Under the pieces are notes generated by a model, which saw nothing but the letters and a program-made list of their open reading frames with translations, ran no database searches and was not told the DNA's origin. Of a DNA stretch of 64,000 bases, positions 12,501-23,539 are shown piece by piece (the first letter of the stretch is position 1; the number at the start of each line of letters is the position of its first letter). Source of the stretch: Inia geoffrensis. Its lineage: Eukaryota > Chordata > Mammalia > Artiodactyla > Iniidae. The DNA is taken from contig CM070903.1 in assembly GCA_036417435.1 (NCBI GenBank), forward strand, positions 79,973,501-80,037,500, read 5' to 3'. Both the position numbers and the translations under genes were made by a program.

Positions 12501-12778
12501 TACTATATGATTACACTTATACGAGGTACTTAGAGTAGTCAAAATTATAGAGACAGACAGTAGACTGGTGGTTGCTAGTGGCTGGGGAGAGGGGAGAGTG
12601 AGGAGTTGTTTCATGGGTACAGAGTTTTTGGTTTTACAAGAAGTAAAATGGTTAAGGAGATGGATGGTGGTGATGGTTGCACAACATTACCAATGTATTT
12701 AATATCCCTAAACTGTACACTTAAAAGTGGTTAAGATGGTAAATTTTGTGTGATGGATATTTTACCATTGGAAAAAAA
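9545..12778 (+). repeat. Old L1 (L1MA-like), degraded, internally deleted
   Basis: The order follows an old mammalian L1: ORF1/ORF2 junction-like sequence, endonuclease start (9760-9905), then a jump to the reverse transcriptase part (from about 10050), RT core (10400-11000), ORF2 C-terminus (to about 12500) and an L1MA-type 3' end (aactgtacacttaaaagtgg, ttttaccattgg, A-tail at about 12770-12780). The jump near 9905 removes much of the endonuclease region. Stops and frameshifts are frequent and only short frames survive. It is clearly older than the L1 at 1805-9221. Confidence 0.88.
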
Positions 12779-12945
12779 AATTTCTTCAAGGGAAAACATT
12801 CTTCTCCTTCCCCTTCTTTTTGTTTCTTTGTTTTATTTTTGGTTTTGTTTTTGCTGTTTCTCTTTCTAGCTTAAATATCTCAACACAAATTTGTTGAACC
12901 TGAGGAACACCTAAATGAGTGAATACACATCCCTGGTTGGGAAGA
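12779..12945. other. T-rich non-coding sequence
   Basis: T/TTTG-rich stretch (12810-12865) and short unique sequence between two old L1 copies. Confidence 0.45.
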
Positions 12946-14275
12946 TTTGATATATGATGTTGTTAACATTCTCCAAAATTTATTTTCACATTTGATATTA
13001 TTCCAGTCAAAATTTGAAGGTCTTTTTGAAACGAGAGTTCTTTGGAAGACTTACACACCCAGAAATAAAATGGGATTAAAGAGCTATAATTCTTTAAATA
13101 GTGGAGCAGGAACACAGAGATGGGTAAGTAGAATGGAGAAGAAAGCTAAAAATACAGAGCCAAACACTTATAATAATTATGTATTTACATTAAAAACGAG
13201 GTAGATGCATTGCATTTTTAAAATCCAGTCATCTGTATACTTATATAGGAATTTCTGTAAGTATATCTCAATAATTTGAGAGGGCAAGCAAGCATTTTAA
13301 ATTAGAGAAGAAATAAAAGATGCAATCGTTAAAGTGTATTGATCAATTTAACTATTTTGAAAAATAAAACCTTAGATATTAAACTTATACCATAGACTAA
13401 AATAAATTATAGTTTAATTAACCCTTTAAAAATATGACTGATATTTATATGATATCAGTATAAGGAAGGCAGCTGTAATATAGTAAAATATGTACATATT
13501 GAGTCCAACAACAATCCACTGGTCAAATAAATTAGATTGAAGCATATGTAGCAGTAAACAGTTGTTATAAATTGAAAAAAAAGTCAAATACTCCAATAGA
13601 ATAATGGCCAATGGCTAATTTTTTTTGTTTGTTTTCAGCGGTACGCAGGCCTCTCACTGCTGTGGCCCCTCCCGCCGTGAAGCACAGGCTCGGGACGTGC
13701 AGGCCCAGCGGCCATGGCTCACGGGCCCAGCCGCTCCGCAGCATGTGGGATCCCCCCAGACCGGGGCACAAACCCGCATCCCCCGCATCGGCAGGCGGAC
13801 TCCCAACCACTGCACCACCAGGGAAGCCCCAATGGCTAATTTTTATATATAACTTTCAGTCTACTCAATACTTTTTAAATATCAGTTTAATCAGTAGGGA
13901 CATGTTATTTTTTTCTATCAAATTGGTAAAGTTGTTTTTCTTTTTCTTTATGATAATGTCCAAATTTGGCTACAGTGTGAGGAAATACACAACTAGTGGA
14001 AGTATAAACTGGTTTAATCTTTGGCAATATGTAGCAAAAGCCTTACGTCTTGCATCTTCCAGAGTATTTGAGCCAGCAAATCCAACTGCAGGAATTTATC
14101 TTAAATAAATAATCATATGGAAAAATAGGTATGTATGTGAAAATTGTTTATTACAGTACTATAGCTAATAGAGATTATTGGAAATAATCAATGTTTGACA
14201 AAGGGGAAGATCAATTATATAATCTATAATGTATTCATACAATGGATATCATACAGCCATTAAAATTATTTAATA
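12946..14275 (+). repeat. Old L1ME/HAL1-like LINE, interrupted by a SINE
   Basis: Successive blocks follow a degenerate L1M ORF2: a gttgttaacattctccaaaa block (about 12960), a cttagatattaaact block (13370), then after the SINE a sequence resembling the segment with vertebrate-L1 SIKG-like spacing, and finally catacaatggatatcatacagcc near 14240. The order and plus orientation are consistent across the SINE at 13624-13829. Heavily mutated. Confidence 0.65.
13624..13829 (-). mobile_element. CHR-type SINE in an old L1
   Basis: Minus-strand copy with a T-run at its left end and the cttccctggtg head complement at the right end. The duplication caatggctaattttt is present at 13609-13623 and 13830-13844. 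The third base set of the B-box region has decayed (ggtttg), suggesting moderate age. Confidence 0.95.
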
Positions 14276-14510
14276 AATGCAATAACTTTCATTTCTTGCC
14301 AGACATTTTTCTAAGTGCTTTACATGTGTTAATTCATTCAATCCTTATGAAAGCCTATGAAATATATACTACTTATCCTTCATGAGGAAATGGGCAAAGA
14401 AGTTAATTTGACCTATATCCACGGTTAGGAAGTGACAGGATGGAGTACAAAGTTGAGCAGTGTAGCTCAAGAGCTACCACTCCTAACCACCATGCACAAT
14501 CCCATATTGT
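14262..14510 (-). repeat. MIR-family SINE
   Basis: Reverse-complement MIR: a ttctaagtgctttacatgtg block, ttaattcattcaatcctta, gaggaaatgggcaaagaag, then gttaggaagtgac and gctcaagagctaccactcc. Nearly the whole MIR length is present. Confidence 0.8.
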
Positions 14511-14639
14511 GGTGAAGGAATATTTAATACTCTGCAGAAATGCTTTGCTCCCTTCAGAATCTTATCTCTTTCTCAGTAGCTCTTATTAATAGGCATGCCA
14601 TGAGTGCTATGATAAATGAAGAGTGTTCAGACGCCAAAA
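14511..14639. other. Unique non-coding sequence
   Basis: Short gap between the MIR and an L2; nothing recognised. Confidence 0.4.
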
Positions 14640-14900
14640 GCCACTCTTTTGTTCACGTCAAGAATCCAAGAGGCATCCTTAATTCTTCCTAATCTCCCAC
14701 CCCTATGCCATCTAGTCCAACAGCAAGTCCTATTATCCGTACCTCCAAAGTATGTCCCAGATGTGACCACTTCCTTCCTTCACTGTTCCCACCCAACAAC
14801 AAGCCAGTTTTTACATTCATTTGAAAGATCTCAATACCTCCCTAATTTGGTCTCACTGCCTCTACTCTTAACTGCTATGATCTTTCCCACACAACAATCA
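14640..14900 (+). repeat. L2 LINE, left part
   Basis: Blocks such as cccacccctatgccatctag, acctccaaagtatgtcccag and ctgaccacttc-like sequence match the L2 region upstream of its 3' end. It stops at the shared insertion site near 14901 and resumes at 17194 in the same orientation, so 14640-14900 and 17194-17760 are one L2 copy split by two younger insertions. Confidence 0.7.
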
Positions 14901-14912
14901 AAAAGATATCTT

Positions 14913-15094
14913 TCTTTTTTAATATTATTTGGTTGCTCCAGGTCTTAGTTGCGGCAGGTTGGCTCCTTAGTTGTGGCATGCAAACTCTTAGTTGCAGCAT
15001 ACATGTGGGATCTAGTTCTCTGACCAGGTATCAAACCCAGGGCCCCTGCATTGGGACCTTGGAGTCTTATCCACTGTTCCACCAGGGAAGTCCC
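14913..15094 (-). mobile_element. Older CHR-type SINE inserted in L2
   Basis: The minus-strand head gggacttccctggtggaac and several pyrimidine-flanked gcaactaag or gccacaactaag modules identify it. aaaagatatctt flanks it at 14901-14912 and 15095-15106. It is more diverged than the short SINEs of the window. Confidence 0.88.
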
Positions 15095-15106
15095 AAAAGA
15101 TATCTT

Positions 15107-17184
15107 ATTTTTAACATCTTTATTGGAGTATAATTGCTTTACAATGGTGTGTTAGTTTCTACTTTATAACAAAGTGAATCAGCTATACATATACATATAT
15201 CCCCATATCTCCTCCCTCTTGCATCTCCCTCCCATCCTCCCTATCCCACCCCTCTAGGCTGGTCACAAAGCACTGAGCTGATCTCCCTGTGCTATGCGGC
15301 GTCTTCCCACTAGCTATCTATTTTACATTTGGTAGTATATATAAGTCCATGCCACTCTCTCACTTTGTCACAGCTTACCCTTCCCCCTCCCCATATCCTC
15401 AAGGCCATTCTCTACGTCTGCGTCTTTATTCCTGTCCTGCCCCTAGGTTCTTCAGAACCTTTGGGGCTTTTTTAAGATTCCATATATATGTGTTAGCATA
15501 TGGTATTTATTTTTCTCTTTCTGACTTACTTCACTCTGTATGACAGACTCTAGGTCCATCCACCTCACTACAAATAACTCAGTTTCATTTCTTTTTATGG
15601 CTAATATTCCATTGTATATATGTGCCACATCTTCTTTACCCATTCATCTGTCAATGGACACCTAGGTTGCTTCCATGTCCTGGCTATTGTAAATAGAGCT
15701 GCAATGAACATTGTGGTACATGACTCTTTTTGAATTATGGATTTCTCAGGGTATATGCCCAGTAGTGGGATTGCTGGGTCATATGGTAGTTCTATTTTTA
15801 GTTTTTTAAGGAACCTCCATACTGTTCTCCATAGTAGCTGTATCAATTTACATTCCCACCAACAGTGCAAGAGGGTTCCTTTTTCTCCACACCCTCTCCA
15901 GCATTTATTGTTTGTAGATTTTTTGATGATGGCCATTCTGACTGGTGTGAGATGATATCGCATTGCAGTTTCAATTTGCATTTCTCTAATGATTAGCGAT
16001 GTTGAGCATCCTTTCATGTGTTTGTTGGCAATCTGTATATTGTCTTTGGAGAAACGTCTATTTAGGTCTTCTGCCCATTTTTGGATTGGGTTGTTTTTTT
16101 TTTTTTGATATTGAGCTGCATGAGCTGCTTGTATATTTTGGAGATTAATCCTTTGTCAGTTGCTTCTTTTGCAAAAATTTTCTCCCATTCTGAGGGTTGT
16201 CTTTTCATCTTTATGGTTTCCTTTGCTCTTCAAAAGCTTTGAAGTTTCATCAGGTTCCATTTGTTTATTTATTTTTTAATTGCCATTTCTCTAGGAGGTG
16301 GGTCAAAAAGGATATTGCTGTGATTTATGTCATAGAGCGTTCTGCCTATGTTTTCCTCTTAGAGTTTGAGAGTGTCTGGCCTTACATTTAGGTCTTTAAT
16401 CCATCTGGAGTTTATTTTTGTGTATGGTGTTAGGGAGTGTTCTAATTTCATTCTTTTACACGTAGCTGTCCAGTTTTCCCAGCAGCACTTATTGAAGAGG
16501 CTGTCTTTTCTCCACTGTATATTCTTGCCTCTTTATCAAAAATAAGGTGACCATATGTGCGTGGGTTTATCTCTGGGCTTTTTATCCTGTTCCATTGATC
16601 TATATTTCTGTTTTTCTGCCAGTACCATACTGTCTTGACTACTGTAGCTTTGTAGTGTAGTCTGAGGTCTGAAGCCTGATTCCTCCAGCTCCATTTTTCT
16701 TTCTCAAGATTGCTTTGGCTATTTGGGGTCTTTGGTGTTTCCAAACAAATTGTGAAATTTTTTGTTCTAGTTCTGTGAAAAATGCCAGTGGTAGTTTGAT
16801 AGGGATTGCATTGAATCTGTAGATTGCTTTGGGTAGTAGAGTCATGTTCACAATGTTGATTCTTCCAATCCAAGAACATGGTATATCTCTCCATCTATTT
16901 GTATCATCTTTAATTTCTTCCATTAGTGTCTTATAATTTTCTGCATACAGGTCTTTTGTCTCCTTAGGTAGGTTTATTCCTAGGTATTTTATTCTTTTTG
17001 TTTCAATGGTAACTGGGAGTGTTTCCTTAATTTCTCTTTCAGATTTTTCTTCATTAGTGTATAGGAATGCAAGAGATTTCTGTGCATTAATTTTGTATCC
17101 TGAAACTTTACCAAATTCATTGATTAGCTCTAGTACTTTTCTGCTAGCATCTTTAGGATTCCCTATGTATAGTATCATGTCATC
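15107..17184 (-). mobile_element. 5'-truncated L1, minus strand
   Basis: The 3' end lies at the left (the tctttattggagtataattg complement of the L1 terminus). On the minus strand the element runs leftwards from within the reverse transcriptase region just at the D-D active-site motif (17180) through the ORF2 C-terminus (Cys-rich HCWWEC at about 15880) to the 3' UTR. Frames at 16639-17178 and 15601-16017 are fragments of ORF2. aaaagatat at 15095-15103 recurs at 17185-17193. About 2.1 kb; not able to mobilise. Confidence 0.94.
15452..17178 (-). pseudogene. L1 ORF2 C-terminal remnant
   Basis: The antisense frames encode the end of the RT palm and thumb region (17178 to 16639), then the linker and Cys-rich C-terminal region (16894-15452), broken by frameshifts near 16660 and between 16448 and 16017. 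Sequence identity to the corresponding part of the 1805-9221 copy is visibly high. The endonuclease and the first RT motifs are absent because of 5' truncation. Confidence 0.9.
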
Positions 17185-17193
17185 AAAAGATAT

Positions 17194-17760
17194 GTATTTT
17201 TAATGTGATTCAGAACGTATCACTCTCTGACTCAAAATCATGTCGTGTCTTCACCCAAATTCTTTACCATAGGCTTCAAAGCCCTAGCATGCTCTGGTTC
17301 CCTCCTATCTTTCTAGTATCATATAATAGCATATTCGCTTCCTGTGTTCCAGCCATATTGACCTTCTAGATGTTTTTCATACAATTCAAAATTGTTTGCA
17401 TTTAGGAATCTTCATGTACACACTCTTCCTTTCTCTCAATCTTTTCAAGACTGCCTCCTCCTCATAGTTCCAGCTACAGCTCACATTCTACCTCCTCACA
17501 AAGGTCTTTCCTTAAAACCCAATTTAAAATATACCTCATTACTCTTTATCCACCCCACAGTTTTATTTTTATTTACATCTAAATTATGTTACTCTTGTAT
17601 TTCACACATTTGTGTGTTGGCTGTCTACTCCCACAAGAACGTAAGTTTCACATACTTTAAACCATCAAACCCCCAGAACCTAAAATAGTGTCTGGCACAT
17701 GGTAAAAATTCCATACATTTTTAGTTGAACAAATGAGTGAATGAATGAAAGTGAATGAAT
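17194..17760 (+). repeat. L2 LINE, right part with 3' end
   Basis: Continues the L2 from 14900. It has a sequence equivalent to gatcatgtcactc, the ccctcctatctttctag block, cacaaggtcttt-like and gtgtctggcacatggta segments, and ends in the gaatgaatgaaag terminal repeats typical of L2. Confidence 0.78.
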
Positions 17761-17789
17761 ATGATCTTTTTTATTTGTCCCTGAATTGT

Positions 17790-18560
17790 TTTCACTCACA
17801 ACACTTCCAACACCGAATGTGTGTTTTTTTCCTCATGCTAACCAATTCTGACACCAACTGGATGTTGTACATTTCAATTCTGACACTAACTACCCCAAGT
17901 TAGCTTTCAGGGCTCAGTTCCACAAGACTGTCCCCACTTCAGATGCCAGCCCTAAGTGTTGGATCCTCAAGTTACCCATGTTTCTAACTTGGCTACAAGT
18001 TTAAGGATTCCCGTAACCATCCCCCCAAACCCCATCCCCCCTGCAACTTTCAATATTTGCTAGAACAACATACAGAACACAAGAAAATGCTTTATTACTA
18101 TTATCAGTTTGTTATAAAGTCTACAACTCAGGAACAGCCAAGCGGAAGAGATGCATAGGACAAGCTACTGCAGGGTGATGTGGAGGCACAAAGCTTCCAT
18201 GCTTTCTCCAGGAACACCACCCTCCCAGAACCCTGTTGTGTTCACCAACCTGGAAGCTTTCTAAATCTCATTGTTCAAAAATGTTTATAGAGCTTAATCT
18301 CCAACCGCACCCTACCCCTTCCTGGAGGTTCATGGATGAGGCTGAAAGTTCCAACCCTCTATTCTCTTGGTCTTTCTTGTGAACAGCCCCATCCTTAAGC
18401 TGTTTAGGAGCCCTATCCTAAATCTCTTCATTAGCATAAACTCAGGTGTTATGAATAAACAAAAGACATTTCTACCATTCAGGAAATTCCATGGGTTTTA
18501 GGAGCTTTGTGTGTCTCAGGAACTGAGACAAAGACCAAACATATTTTTATATTATATCAC
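17790..18560 (+). repeat. Ancient solo LTR, probably ERVL-like
   Basis: Blocks such as aactcaggaacagccaag, gaagagatgcataggacaag, tttctccaggaacaccaccc, ggaggttcatggatgaggc and caggaaattccatgggtttt, ending in tattatatcaca, fit an old endogenous-retrovirus LTR. A possible AATAAA lies near 18452. No coding region accompanies it. The family name is not certain. Confidence 0.5.
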
Positions 18561-18935
18561 AGTCTCTAAGAGTAAAGTTAAATCCTGGTGTATAGAAAAA
18601 GGGTATATCTCTAAGGTAAAGCAAACTGAGGGAGAAGAATCATACATCTCAAACAAGACACTGGGATAGGAAGCGGAGGGCATCCAGGGATGGCAGGAGG
18701 AGGCAAGGAAGATTGCAGATGAACTGCCAAGGGGAAAGTCTCCCTCTTTTGAGTTGGTAATAGGCAACAAGATGCACAGGAGATCACTCCTGAACTATAG
18801 TCATTCAGAAGTTCCTTCCCTCGATATATTACCAGGAGCTAGAAAAATAAGAACTCTTTTCAGGAACCTGAAAGTTTGTGCTAGTTCTTTGAGGCTGGAG
18901 GGTAAGTATCTCAGACAGTGAGCTAATTGGGCAAA
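18561..18935. other. Unique non-coding sequence
   Basis: No gene or repeat recognised. Splice-like or promoter-like signals are not convincing. Confidence 0.4.
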
Positions 18936-18939
18936 ATAT

Positions 18940-19056
18940 AGGGTGACCAACACACCCTAGTTTACCTGAAACTGTCCCAGTTTTAAAACTGAAATTCCCA
19001 TGTCCCAGAAACCTCCTCAGCCCCTGGCAAACTAGGATAATTGGTCACCCTAAAAG
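18940..19056. mobile_element. Short inverted-repeat DNA transposon
   Basis: tagggtgaccaa at 18941 and ttggtcacccta at the right end are inverted copies, and the next bases (ctagttt and aaactag) extend the pairing to about 25 bp with gaps. The centre carries no gene. This is a non-autonomous, MITE-like element. A relative lies at 62484-62608. Confidence 0.7.
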
Positions 19057-19479
19057 ATCAGAACTTTGCACGTTCGTAAGCAAAACTTCATATTTTTCTA
19101 TCTTTGACTTGAGTTCCCTATAGCTTTCCTCAGACTTTGATATATTTAAAAAAAAAACTTTCTGCACTATACAGAAATTAAGAGTGTTTAAATGGGACCA
19201 CCTGATGGTGTCAGTGTGATTATAGTGAGTGAGCCCCAGGGGAAAAATGACATATAAGGAAACAGAATTGGTGCTTCTTGGCCTAGCGATTCTCCTACCT
19301 ATGCCAAATCTTGAAGACATTTTGCCAAGAAAAAAATGGAGAGAAGGAGAAAAACATAAATGACTTTAGAAACTTTTAGCTTTTAGAAACTTCTGTTTGT
19401 CCATGTTGTTCTGGATCTTTTTTCCTTCATTATGATAGGCACCACAAGTACACTTCCAACCTCAAGTGTCACGTGTTTT
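19057..19479. other. Unique non-coding sequence
   Basis: No gene or repeat recognised. Confidence 0.4.
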
Positions 19480-20005
19480 GGATTGGGGAGATTTTATAAA
19501 ATTGATACTTGAATAATTTCTTCTCCACTGTTTACTCTGGTCATTCTGGAGTGCCTAGTTGTTGGGTGTTAGAGCTTATGGTTTGATCTTCTAATTTTCT
19601 TTTGTTTTCTCTTGTATTGATGTTCTCTGTGCTTTTATTCTAATAACTGGCTTATTTCCTTAATTTTATATTTCAACTATTTTTCAGACATTCTTATTGT
19701 CACATTTTTAATTTCTCAGAAGCTCTGTCTTAGTCTCTGGTTGTTTTTGTTTGTTTTATCTTTAAATATATTAATATAAAACATCTTTGTCTTATTTTTG
19801 GGATGTTTTATTTCTTCTTACCTCTCTGAGGAAACTATTTATAATATTTTAGTTGGCTTTTCTATTAAGTCTGCTTGTTTCAAATTCCTTTTTGTTTGTT
19901 ATTTATTTATTTATTTATTTATTCTGTTTTGTGAGAGACTTTTCTCAGATGTTTCTCTTTTTCCTTGGAATTGTCTGTTTCCTTTGCCAAATTTTCTGTT
20001 AGTCT
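19480..20005 (-). repeat. Old L1 5' region, minus strand (tentative)
   Basis: T-rich sequence with blocks like cacatttttaatttctcaga, agctctgtcttagtctctgg and cctctctgaggaaac resembles the antisense of an old L1M 5' region. A (TTTA)n tract (19902-19922) lies inside. Assignment from memory only. Confidence 0.45.
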
Positions 20006-20280
20006 GAGAAATTTCTCTTGTTGCTATTAAAGAACTCTTTATATATTAAGAATATTGTAGGCAACCATTTTCCTACTGAATAATCATTTGTCTTATTTGA
20101 ATATCTGTATAGAAAATTTTTAATTTTATGTGGTTAAATTTAGTTGTCATTTTATTCAGAAGTTTGGGTAATATTGAGGCCAGCCCTCCATAACCCAAGA
20201 TTGTATTTCATAAAATGTTACATTTTTTTCTAAAACATTTATTTTTTTAACATTTACATTGTTATTCCATCTGAGAATAA

Positions 20281-20334
20281 CAATTCTCTGGTGTAAAACA
20301 ATTCTCTGGTGTAAAACAATTTTCTGGTGTAAAA
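20281..20334 (+). repeat. Three-copy 18-bp tandem repeat
   Basis: caattctctggtgtaaaa occurs at 20281-20298 and 20299-20316, and with one change (ctc to ttc) at 20317-20334. It sits directly against the target site of the SINE at 20346. Confidence 0.97.
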
Positions 20335-20345
20335 AGTGAAGTAAA

Positions 20346-20550
20346 GGGCTTCCCTGGTGGCGCAGTGGTTGAGAGTCCGCCTGCCGGTGCAAGGGACGTG
20401 GGTTCATGCCTGGGTCTGGTAAGATCCCACACGCCGCGGAGCGGCTGGGCCCGTGAGCCATGGCCGCTGAGCCTGCGCGTCCGGAGCCTGTGCTCCGCAA
20501 CGGGAGAGGCCAAAATCTCTTGCGTGAGAGGCCCACGTACCGCAAAAAAA
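20346..20550 (+). mobile_element. CHR-type SINE in old L1
   Basis: Begins gggcttccctggtggcgcag. Its duplication is aaaaagtgaagtaaa at 20331-20345, matched with one C/T difference at 20551-20565. The A-tail is short. Confidence 0.95.
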
Positions 20551-20690
20551 AAAAAGCGAAGTAAAGGTTCCACTTTGTTTTTTCCCAGATGACCAGGTAC
20601 ATGTCCTAACATAATTTATTGAGAAATTCACTGATTTGAAGGGTTACATTTAGCTGAATATCTTAGAAACCTGATCAAAGTGATTAAATC

Positions 20691-21535
20691 AAGTAGATGT
20701 TTTTCCCCATATTTAACCAGAAAGCTGAAAATAAAAAAGTCTCGTAGTGGATTTTGTAATGTCATTAATATCCTAGTCTCTTTCTATTATTCTCTTCCTT
20801 GTAAACTTTATTTTCATGATTGCTTCAAGTCATATAAAGGCTGTCTGACCCCTTACATAAAATCAGCTTATTCAGGGAGGAAGGGAGAAAAGAGAGGATA
20901 AAGAATATAAAGGGAAGGAGAAGTATCTTATGGATCTTCTTATGAGTATCTCATGAACAATATTTGCTGCAAGAGAGGCTAGGAAATAATTTTTTAAGCT
21001 ATATGTATTGCTGCCCTAAACAAATATTAGGCTTCCATTAATAAAAGAGAAAGGGAGAATAAATTTTGGATGCACTGCTAACAGTTTTGTGTACTAAATT
21101 GTTACCTGTGGACTTGGTAGATGACCTAGTGCATTTGACTACATATAAAATAATAACGCAGAGTATTTTATAAAGCTGTTAGAGCACACGGGGATTAATT
21201 AGTTATATGTACTTAAAGATGAAGAAAATTAATAACGCAATCATTAACTCCAGGAAAACCAAAGAACTGTATACAAAAACTCAAGCAATCATGATTTACT
21301 ATTTATCTCAACAATAAACCTTGCTTCTATAATCATGATAATGTAAATACTGAAGTCTTTCTGACTTCAGGAGAAAAGAAAAAACATTTCAAACAGCCTT
21401 TAAAGTTCCCATTTTTCCATCCTTGCTCATCTCCTGGGTTCCAGGTTACAGTGCATCAAGGACCTCTGTGAGGAGACTAGTAATAAGAGGAATATCACAG
21501 ACTCTAGGGATTCAAGTGGACTTCACATCAATTAG
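20691..21535. other. Unique AT-rich non-coding sequence
   Basis: No repeat or gene recognised. TAATTA-like motifs occur at 21195-21210 and 21225-21250, but they are not dense enough for a firm regulatory call. Confidence 0.4.
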
Positions 21536-21539
21536 GACA

Positions 21540-21960
21540 CTCTCCAGCTTAACTTTTCTCTACAGAGTCCCTGATAAATGGTTACTTGCCTTCTGCTTGA
21601 ACATATCCTCCAGTCTATTCAATTCCTGGACAGCTCTAATCACTGCCAAATCATTTCTTATAATTAGGTTAAGGTCAACCAATTCTACTTCACTCTGGTC
21701 ACCCTTTTCTGCTCCATAAAGTTTTACAGTATATGTTCAATTCCTCTTTCACAAGAAAGCAATCAGTTATTTGAATATTACTGTCAAGCTACTCACTCAT
21801 AATCCTCCCCATGTCAAACTCTACCCCAGGCTCAATCATTTGATATGGTTTCACATTCCAGTGACATTTTGGGCATCTTCTTTTGGATGCACTTCATCCA
21901 GTTAATGTCCCTCTTAAAATACGGCACTAGAACAGAACACGTGATTGCCAGATGGAGTGG
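21540..21960. repeat. Possible ancient CR1/L3-like repeat
   Basis: The segment atgtccctcttaaaatacgg with tagaacagaacac near 21905-21940, preceded by a cattttgggcatcttcttttg block, resembles an old mammalian CR1-type LINE. Evidence is weak and the left limit is uncertain. Confidence 0.3.
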
Positions 21961-22329
21961 GAAAAAATATGAAATACAAAGTTTCTGAATTTCACATTAT
22001 ATTTAGAAGGTACCTTGTAATATGTTTCCTTTTGGGGTCTTTTTGGAGATCTTTTGGCAAAAGATAGGACTGTTTGTCTTTATAAAAACTTATGGAAAAC
22101 CATGCATTTCATCCCCCAGACTTTTACCAAAGACATCTGTCCCCTTTCACTATCCACAAAGCTAAAAAAGTGCCAAAATCTCGGCATGGAGTGAAAGAGA
22201 ACGGGGTCTGAGTGAGTCATCCTCTCTTTCAGGAATCAAAGGAGAATTGTAAACTAGGATTCTTTTAACAATGTTGAATATCAAAGAAGTCCAGGATGAG
22301 ATCTTTTTCCAACACCCTGCCCTACCCAC
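21961..22329. other. Unique non-coding sequence
   Basis: No gene or repeat recognised. Confidence 0.4.
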
Positions 22330-22860
22330 AAGAGACCACGTTCCAATTTGCTGGATTCAAACAGCCAGGCTCTGTTTCTGATCTGCAGTCTCTGTCAGTA
22401 TTCTTTTTCTTCGTATCTACTCATTCCTCTTCTTTATACTCATTTAGAATACACTAATGGAAGTAGCCTGCCACGAGGCTTTCCTTTTTGCCACTTTTTC
22501 TCGGGAAATGTGATTAAAGAACTTGGAGTGGGCTGTTTTACGCACAAATATTCCGACAGTCTCTTAGCAATAAATGGCTGTCGCTTCTATTATCTGTCTG
22601 GCTTTGAGTTCTATTATCTGTTGTGAATTGTTGCAGGGCTCTGTAAAACAGTTTTTAAGCAGCCTCATTACTCCCTTCCACACCTTCTGCTCCATCTGAG
22701 AGTGCTGCTGCTGTGACTGCTGGGTAATGTTTGCCATTAGACAAGGCACATAAAAGAATCAAGTTATGACTAATTCACTTGATGGCTGTGTGCCCTGTGT
22801 CATGCTCATTAACACCTCTCGACTTCATTATTAAAGAGAATCACAGAGCAGATCTCAGTG
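22330..22860. promoter_or_regulatory. Candidate conserved non-coding element
   Basis: The block is unlike any repeat I know and lacks poly(A) or repeat seams. It carries homeodomain-like TAAT/ATTA and GATA-like motifs and balanced composition (for example gactaattcacttgatggc and cgacttcattattaaag). Conservation cannot be tested from one sequence, so this is an inference. Confidence 0.3.
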
Positions 22861-23535
22861 GGCTCACATTTATACTATAGTATGCTTTATTTTTCCATCT
22901 GAGCCACATCCTTAACACCAACGTCTCCTGATCACCCTTACATTCTACCCCAGGCTTATTCCACTCAGCCACACTTAACTAGGTCTTTCACTGAATAAAT
23001 AAATGTTTATGGGGGTCTGTTGCCGAGAGGCCTTTAGGTTATCTGGAAATGTGAGTTTATGCCCTCTGAAGAATCATCCAACCAACCTTCAACTGAAAAG
23101 TCATCAGACATGCTCCTGATGGAAGTCCAAAGGGAAAACAATAACACCTGAAAATACTGAAGTCTATCAGACCTTTTGTAATTATTATTTAATTTGAAGT
23201 TTACAACAACTTTTTGTGGTAGACTGAATAAATCGTACTCTATCAGTAGCTTGAACATTAGATTTTCTAACTCTGAAGAAGTATCATATAGAAGACAAAC
23301 AGGTTATCTACAATTACGATGCAGGGCAAAATAAAAAGCAATAGTATTATTGCTCGACTTTCCCAAGCTTAGTGATCAAAGTAATGGCAAAAGAAGAAAC
23401 AGAGTGTTTTCCTTAGTACTGACTCATAGTGTTCTCATCCAAGACTATAGGGGCGTCATACTGAGCTGCCTTAATCATTAACTCCAGCTGAATAGTCATA
23501 AGTTCATATGGTAACTATGACTATTGTTCACTATT
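22861..23535. other. Unique non-coding sequence, possibly conserved
   Basis: No repeat recognised. The part at about 23120-23210 (gaccttttgtaattattatt, taatttgaagtttac) is AT-rich with TAATTA-like motifs and could belong to a regulatory block. Confidence 0.35.
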
Positions 23536-23539
23536 ATCT

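Larger units (their letters stand above)
20006..20690 (-). repeat. Old L1M ORF2 fragment, minus strand, twice interrupted
   Basis: Antisense L1M blocks: agaactctttatatattaag at 20030, tgtggttaaatttagttgtc at 20129, ccatctgagaataa at 20267. After the SINE come ccagatgaccaggtacatgt, acataatttattgagaaatt and cactgatttgaa. The order matches one L1M copy split by the minisatellite and SINE between 20281 and 20566. Confidence 0.65.

Noticed and set aside
17790..18560. Complete endogenous retrovirus
   Set aside because: Only an LTR-like unit is visible. There are no gag, pol or env frames on either side and no second LTR.
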